A stretch of DNA of 35,169 bases from Clostridia bacterium. Lineage in GTDB: Bacteria > Bacillota > Clostridia > Oscillospirales > CAG-272. Each line of letters begins with the position of its first letter. The stretch's first letter is position 1. The notes under the pieces were generated by a model. The model was not told where the DNA came from. It made no database searches and saw nothing but the letters and a program-made list of their open reading frames with translations. Location of the stretch: NCBI GenBank assembly GCA_017403155.1, contig JAFQOP010000021.1, forward strand, positions 1-35,169, in the 5' to 3' direction. Shown here one piece after another: positions 30,988-35,169 of the stretch. Both the position numbers and the translations under genes were made by a program.

Positions 30988-32706
30988 ATGAAGCTTGAAA
31001 AGCTCGTTGGAGAAAGATTTAAGGAAAGACCGTCCGACTGCGTTGTTGACAGCCATGCGCTGATGGTGCGCGGCGGATACATGAAGTACGTGGCGAACGG
31101 TATATTCTCGTCCTACATGCCACTCAAGCGCATTACCCGCAAGATTGAGGGAATTCTGCGCGAGGAGATGGACAAAATTGACGGTCAGGAGGTCAGTTTC
31201 CCCGTCGTTATGCCCGCAACGCTCTGGCAGGAGTCGGGCAGATATGAGAGCATCGGCAAGGAGCTGGTGCGCTTCAGTGACCGCAACGGCAGCCCCGTGG
31301 TGCTCGGTATGACCCACGAGGAGGCAGCGGTGCAGCTCGTCCGCGAATACGGACAGAGCTATATGAAGTATCCCTTTATGATTTACCAGATCCAGACCAA
31401 GTTCCGCGATGAGGCAAGACCCAAATCCGGTCTTATCCGCGTGCGCGAATTTACCATGAAGGATGCATATTCCTTCCACACAAGCCAGGCTGATCTCGAG
31501 GAATACTACGACAGATGCCACAAGGCATATGAGCGCATCTTTGCAAGAGCGGGCATCCCCGAGGTTGTATCGGTGGCATCCGACTCGGGTATGATGGGCG
31601 GCAGCATTTCACATGAGTTCATGCTCCTCACCGACATCGGCGAGGACTCTATCGTAATCTGCCCCGAGTGCGGCTACCGCGCAAATATGGAGGCGGCAGA
31701 GAACATTATTGAATATACCCGTACGACTCCCTCCGAGGAGCTTACGAAGGTTTACACTCCAAATAAGCACACCATCGAGGAGGTCTGCACCTTCCTCGGC
31801 TGTGACGAGAAGAGCTCCTGCAAGGCAGTCGTGTACCAGAGAAATTCAGACGACAGATACGTTGTTCTCTTCCTGAGAGGCGACCTTGAGGTTAACGAGA
31901 CTAAGCTCACCAACTTCCTCGGCTTTGATATTCATCCTGCGGTTATCACACTCGAGTCGGGTCTGAACGCGGGCTTCATCGGTCCCGTAGGACTCGGCGG
32001 TGACGCAATCGTACTCTACGACCGTTCCCTCAAGGGGATGAACAACCTTGTTTGCGGTGCAAACGAGGAGGAGCATCACTACACAGGTCTCGATATGGAA
32101 AGAGACGTACCGAATGCAGAGTATCACGACTTTGCAAAGATTCAGGCAGGCGGTATCTGCCCCGTGTGTGGCAAGCACTCCATCACTATATCCCGCGGTA
32201 TCGAGGTCGGCAACATCTTCCAGCTCGGCACGAAGTACACAAGGTCGATGGGCATGACCTACACCGACAGCGAGGGTAACACCCAGCATCCCATTATGGG
32301 CTGCTACGGAATCGGCGTCGGCAGACTTGCCGCCGCTATATGCGAGGTTCACCACGACGACTATGGCCCCATCTGGCCTATCTCTATCGCTCCCTGGCAG
32401 GTGCATCTGTGCGCAGTGCGCGCAGACGACGCGGAGGTCAAGGCATATGCTGACAAGCTCTATGAGGAGCTTGAGAGTCGCGGGATCGAGGTTATCTACG
32501 ACGACAGAAACATAAGCGCCGGCGTAATGTTCTCCGATGCCGACCTGCTCGGTGTTCCCTACCGCGCGGTAGTCAGCCCCAGAAATATGAAGCAGAATAT
32601 CGTCGAGATCTCGTCCAGAGACAAGAGCATCAAGACGACAGCATCCGTAGAGACTGCGGCAGAGGAAATTGCAAAAATCATTTCCGATGCGCTTGCCGCA
32701 ATCTAA
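30988..32706 (+). CDS. proS: Prolyl-tRNA synthetase (bacterial type)
   Basis: A 572-residue class II synthetase that charges tRNA-Pro. Class II motif 2 is T-K-F-R-D-E-A-R-P-K-S-G-L-I-R-V-R-E-F. T-H-E-E and the motif 3 region G-C-Y-G-I-G-V-G-R are present. An inserted editing (YbaK-like) domain lies between motifs 2 and 3 (about residues 235-385). The C-terminal anticodon-binding domain includes V-I-Y-D-D-R. GGAGG lies 10 nt before the ATG. Expression is controlled by the T-box leader. Confidence 0.97.
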   Translation: MKLEKLVGERFKERPSDCVVDSHALMVRGGYMKYVANGIFSSYMPLKRITRKIEGILREEMDKIDGQEVSFPVVMPATLWQESGRYESIGKELVRFSDRNGSPVVLGMTHEEAAVQLVREYGQSYMKYPFMIYQIQTKFRDEARPKSGLIRVREFTMKDAYSFHTSQADLEEYYDRCHKAYERIFARAGIPEVVSVASDSGMMGGSISHEFMLLTDIGEDSIVICPECGYRANMEAAENIIEYTRTTPSEELTKVYTPNKHTIEEVCTFLGCDEKSSCKAVVYQRNSDDRYVVLFLRGDLEVNETKLTNFLGFDIHPAVITLESGLNAGFIGPVGLGGDAIVLYDRSLKGMNNLVCGANEEEHHYTGLDMERDVPNAEYHDFAKIQAGGICPVCGKHSITISRGIEVGNIFQLGTKYTRSMGMTYTDSEGNTQHPIMGCYGIGVGRLAAAICEVHHDDYGPIWPISIAPWQVHLCAVRADDAEVKAYADKLYEELESRGIEVIYDDRNISAGVMFSDADLLGVPYRAVVSPRNMKQNIVEISSRDKSIKTTASVETAAEEIAKIISDALAAI

Positions 32707-32710
32707 CAGC

Positions 32711-32743
32711 AAAAAGAGCAAGCCGCGTGGCTTGCTCTTTTTT
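32711..32743 (+). terminator. Terminator after proS
   Basis: A 9-bp stem GAGCAAGCC / GGCTTGCTC with loop GCGT, flanked by A5 and T6, so it is bidirectional. Confidence 0.9.
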
Positions 32744-32811
32744 GAAAATGCACTTATTTGAAGGGGATTTGCTAATAATTATTTACTAAACCGAGGTATT
32801 TACTCCATAAC

Positions 32812-32836
32812 TAAACCTGCGGTGGGTTTATTTTTT
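32812..32836 (+). terminator. Short terminator-like hairpin before the HTH gene
   Basis: A 6-bp stem TAAACC / GGTTTA with a 7-nt loop is followed by T6. It is weak, and may be part of the HTH gene promoter region instead. The following TATACT at about 32850 could be the -10 of that gene. Confidence 0.35.
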
Positions 32837-32879
32837 GCGTGATATCGGCTATACTGTATATGAAAGGAGGATGTGACAC

Positions 32880-33488
32880 ATGGATCAGTTGAAGATTGGA
32901 AAATTTATTGCCGAGTGCAGACGGGAGCACAGGCTGACACAGCTGCAGCTGGCAGAAAAGCTCGGCATTACCGACAAGGCGGTATCCAAGTGGGAGAGAG
33001 GTATCGCGATGCCCGACTCCTCGGCTATGCTTCCGCTATGTGATATTCTCGGCATCAGTGTGAATGAGCTGTTAATCGGGGAGAGGATGATTACGGAGAA
33101 CGTCAACGAGAAAAATGAGCAGCTCCTGCTCGAGATGACGAAGGAGCTTGAAAGAAAAAACAATACTATATGGTGTGCAATGTGGACGATAATGACAGTG
33201 AGTATTATCGGATTGCTCGGAGGACTAGCGCTCGTCGCGCTTTTTTTGCCCGAGGGGCCTTGGATGCTCGTTGCAATACTTGCACTCTGCGTACTCTTCC
33301 TGATACCCTGCTTCTTCGCACTAAAGCTCGAGGTCAGTGTAGGTGCATATAAATGCAAGGGCTGCGGTTACGAGATCGTGCCTACCTATATGCAGGCACT
33401 TTGTGCATTGCACAGAGGCACTACCCGTTACCTGAAGTGTCCGTGCTGCGGCAAGCGCACCTGGTGCAAAAAGGTGTTGAAGAAATAA
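32880..33488 (+). CDS. XRE-family HTH protein with two membrane helices and zinc ribbon
   Basis: A 202-residue protein. Residues about 6-62 form an XRE/Cro HTH (I-A-E-C-R-R-E-H-R-L-T-Q, then D-K-A-V-S-K-W-E-R-G). There are two hydrophobic segments (about 98-123 and 127-149). At the C-terminus is a zinc ribbon with C-K-G-C-G, C-P-C-C-G-K and a final C. AAGGAGG precedes the ATG. This layout (HTH, membrane anchor, ribbon) occurs in Clostridia as a membrane-tethered regulator. The ligand is unknown and no adjacent target gene is obvious; the following ktr genes have their own promoter. Confidence 0.85.
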   Translation: MDQLKIGKFIAECRREHRLTQLQLAEKLGITDKAVSKWERGIAMPDSSAMLPLCDILGISVNELLIGERMITENVNEKNEQLLLEMTKELERKNNTIWCAMWTIMTVSIIGLLGGLALVALFLPEGPWMLVAILALCVLFLIPCFFALKLEVSVGAYKCKGCGYEIVPTYMQALCALHRGTTRYLKCPCCGKRTWCKKVLKK

Positions 33489-33549
33489 CCGCTCAGCCGG
33501 CACTGTCCGCAATATCTTTAATTGCGACGATAGTTATTGTGTAGAAATA

Positions 33550-33578
33550 TTGACAAACACGGCAAAATATGCTATAAT
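33550..33578 (+). promoter_or_regulatory. Sigma-A promoter of the ktr operon
   Basis: TTGACA (33550-33555), 17 nt, TATAAT (33573-33578). Perfect consensus. Confidence 0.88.
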
Positions 33579-33598
33579 CATAAAAAATAACTATAATA

Positions 33599-33646
33599 AA
33601 AGGAACCAGCTGACTGCAGAGGACGTTGGTTCCTTTATGCTTTTTT
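33599..33646 (+). promoter_or_regulatory. Terminator-like hairpin in the ktrB leader
   Basis: A perfect 10-bp stem AAAGGAACCA / TGGTTCCTTT with an 18-nt loop is followed after four bases by T6, 13 nt before the ktrB ATG. It may be an attenuator for potassium uptake. The region is far too short for a c-di-AMP (ydaO) riboswitch. Confidence 0.55.
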
Positions 33647-33658
33647 GAGGAAAATCTT

Positions 33659-35020
33659 ATGGTTAGGAAAAAGAAATTCACGCTTTCAACCACGCAGATC
33701 ATATTGCTCAGCTTCCTCGTTACCATTATCATAGGAAGCGGACTTTTGGCATTGCCAATCAGCTCTGCAAGCGGAGAAGCCGTGCCGTATCTCGATGCTC
33801 TTTTCACGGCAACCACCTCCACCTGCGTTACGGGACTCGTTACGCTTCCCACGGTATCCACATGGAGCGTGTTCGGGCAGATCATCATTCTGCTTCTCAT
33901 ACAGATCGGCGGTCTTGGTATCATCACCATTATGTCGGGACTGATGCTTCTTCTCAACAGAAAAATGGGCATCGGCGACCGTTTGCTCATTCAGGATGCC
34001 TTCAATCTCAATACGATGTCGGGACTTGCAAAATTCGTTAAGAATGTGCTGTTCGGAACGCTGATCATCGAAGGAATAGGAGCTGTACTGTATATGCTTG
34101 TGTTCGTTCCCGAGTTTGGGGCTGTGGGCATCTGGATATCAGTGTTCAATTCGGTTTCAGCTTTCTGTAATGCCGGCATTGACATTATCGCGGAAAACAG
34201 CCTTTGCAATTACGCAACCAATCCCTTGATCAATATCGTCACCTCCGCGCTCATCATTCTCGGTGGACTTGGATATATCGTATGGTGGGACGTGCTTCGT
34301 GTTATCAAGAGCCGTTCGCCAAAGAACCGCAGGATATTCAGACATTTGACCTTGCATTCAAAGATTGCCATTACGGTCACGGCAGGACTCGTTCTTGTCG
34401 GTGCACTCCTTATTTTCATTTTTGAATATTCAAACCCCTTGACCATTGAAGAGATGTCTCTCTTTGATAAAGTTCAAGTGTCCTTCTTCCAATCGGTCAC
34501 CACGAGAACAGCAGGCTTTGCCTCCGTTCCTCAAGAGAATTTGACAAACGCCTCCGCCGCCGTATCTATTATATTGATGCTGATCGGTGGCTCACCCGTC
34601 GGAACGGCAGGCGGTATGAAAACCGTAACCATCGCCGTCCTCATTTGCTCGGCATTTGCTACAATCCGTAATAAGAATAGCGCAACCTTGTTTGGTCGCC
34701 GCATTTCCGAAGAATCGATAAAGAAGGCGGTTGCGGTTGTTGTAATGTTCCTTACGATATGTGCCACCTCAACTGTACTTTTGATGGCAACGAGTAACGC
34801 TTCCGCTATTGATGCGGTCTATGAAACGGTTAGCGCAACGGCAACCGTCGGACTTTCAAGAAATCTGACGGCATCGCTTAACACCTTCGGAAGGTTAATT
34901 ATTATAGTAACAATGTATTTCGGCAGAGTCGGCCCCATCTCACTTGCGGTGGCTCTTGGCAGAAAGAATGAAAGTCAAAACGTGATTTCCGAGCCGACGG
35001 AAGATATCAGTATAGGATAA
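33659..35020 (+). CDS. ktrB: KtrB/TrkH-family potassium uptake protein
   Basis: A 453-residue membrane protein that forms the K+ channel subunit of the Ktr system. The ATG at 33659 follows GAGG by 8 nt; the frame extends 11 codons upstream from a TTG inside the hairpin, without a site. The four selectivity-filter loops are visible: T-C-V-T-G-L, F-C-N-A-G-I, T-R-T-A-G-F and T-A-T-V-G-L. Each has the conserved Gly. The helices are hydrophobic throughout. It is followed after 12 bp by ktrA, its regulatory partner. Codon choice looks slightly less GC-rich than in the preceding genes. Confidence 0.95.
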   Translation: MVRKKKFTLSTTQIILLSFLVTIIIGSGLLALPISSASGEAVPYLDALFTATTSTCVTGLVTLPTVSTWSVFGQIIILLLIQIGGLGIITIMSGLMLLLNRKMGIGDRLLIQDAFNLNTMSGLAKFVKNVLFGTLIIEGIGAVLYMLVFVPEFGAVGIWISVFNSVSAFCNAGIDIIAENSLCNYATNPLINIVTSALIILGGLGYIVWWDVLRVIKSRSPKNRRIFRHLTLHSKIAITVTAGLVLVGALLIFIFEYSNPLTIEEMSLFDKVQVSFFQSVTTRTAGFASVPQENLTNASAAVSIILMLIGGSPVGTAGGMKTVTIAVLICSAFATIRNKNSATLFGRRISEESIKKAVAVVVMFLTICATSTVLLMATSNASAIDAVYETVSATATVGLSRNLTASLNTFGRLIIIVTMYFGRVGPISLAVALGRKNESQNVISEPTEDISIG

Positions 35021-35032
35021 AGGAGAAGAACA

Positions 35033-35169
35033 ATGAAAGCAAAGAAAACATACGCAGTCTTCGGACTTGGAAGATACGGCACGGCCGTAGCAAAAGAGCT
35101 TGTAGAGAACGGCATGGAGGTCATTGCCGTCGATACTGATGAAAGGATCGTCAACGATGCGGCGGCATA
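35033..35169 (+). CDS. ktrA: KtrA/TrkA-family potassium uptake regulator, N-terminal part
   Basis: This runs off the right edge of the window (45 codons seen). The N-terminal RCK/TrkA-N Rossmann fold is clear: Y-A-V-F-G-L-G-R-Y-G-T-A-V-A with the G-x-G-x-x-G nucleotide site and V-I-A-V-D-T-D ending in the acidic ribose-binding residue. AAGGAG lies 9 nt before the ATG. It forms an operon with ktrB and gates it by nucleotide binding (ATP/ADP or c-di-AMP in known homologues). Confidence 0.92.
   Translation, partial: MKAKKTYAVFGLGRYGTAVAKELVENGMEVIAVDTDERIVNDAAA

Noticed and set aside
33579-33658. c-di-AMP (ydaO) riboswitch before ktrB
   Set aside because: The leader between promoter and start is only about 75 nt and lacks the known conserved blocks. 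Only one hairpin is seen.
1-35169. CRISPR array, insertion sequence or replication origin
   Set aside because: No regular spaced repeats, no transposase frame with terminal repeats, and no DnaA-box cluster were seen.

Overview
The window looks like a chromosomal segment of an uncultured, probably gut-associated member of the Clostridia (Firmicutes). This is inferred from gene content and signals: the holB-ricT-trmN6-rsmI gene order, a T-box leader before proS, strong GGAGG ribosome binding sites, near-perfect sigma-A promoters (TTGACA-N17-TATAAT type), a spore-type LysM/GH18 protein, and YajC next to a TIGR04086-like membrane protein. No rRNA, CRISPR array or insertion sequence was seen.

Region 1 (1-3575, all minus strand) is a more AT-rich accessory block that looks like one end of an integrative conjugative element. 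It holds the start of a secreted or pilin-like protein with a TTG start, a small sigma-like HTH protein (also TTG), a large winged-helix protein and a ParB/Spo0J-type partition protein. It ends at a complete tRNA-Asn that lies 93 bp from a 3'-truncated tRNA-Asn copy. The truncated copy keeps the strong promoter and shares an exact 41-bp block with the complete gene, as expected of an integration or rearrangement junction in a tRNA gene.

Region 2 (3576-12000) is ordinary chromosome with short operons. In order it has a small lipoprotein, a bile-salt-hydrolase/penicillin-acylase-like enzyme, a PqqD-like protein coupled to a soluble S26-type peptidase, enolase, and a LysM protein whose GH18-like domain has lost the catalytic acid. 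It ends with a metG-tatD-radical SAM operon.

Region 3 (12000-17990) carries the conserved holB-ricT-(ferredoxin)-trmN6-rsmI cluster, with a separately promoted and terminated 2[4Fe-4S] ferredoxin inserted in it. It is followed on the other strand by cysE and a polysaccharide deacetylase-like gene.

Region 4 (17990-30600) has a large secreted helical protein and, divergent to it, a 1259-residue SF1 helicase with a C-terminal nuclease-like domain. Then come yajC with a long charged tail, a four-helix membrane protein, and a minus-strand group of a DUF3810-like membrane metallopeptidase, murA and pyridoxamine kinase. The region ends with a right-handed beta-helix protein.

Region 5 (30600-35169) holds a proline T-box and proS, an HTH/membrane/zinc-ribbon protein, and a KtrB-KtrA potassium uptake operon. 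KtrA is cut off by the window edge. A hairpin leader precedes ktrB.

I did not find an obviously complete new multi-gene system. The most unusual items are the tRNA-Asn junction, the 27-bp perfect palindrome inside parB, the orphan PqqD/S26 pair, the helicase-nuclease with a substituted nuclease residue, and the terminator hairpin that contains the next gene's ribosome binding site.
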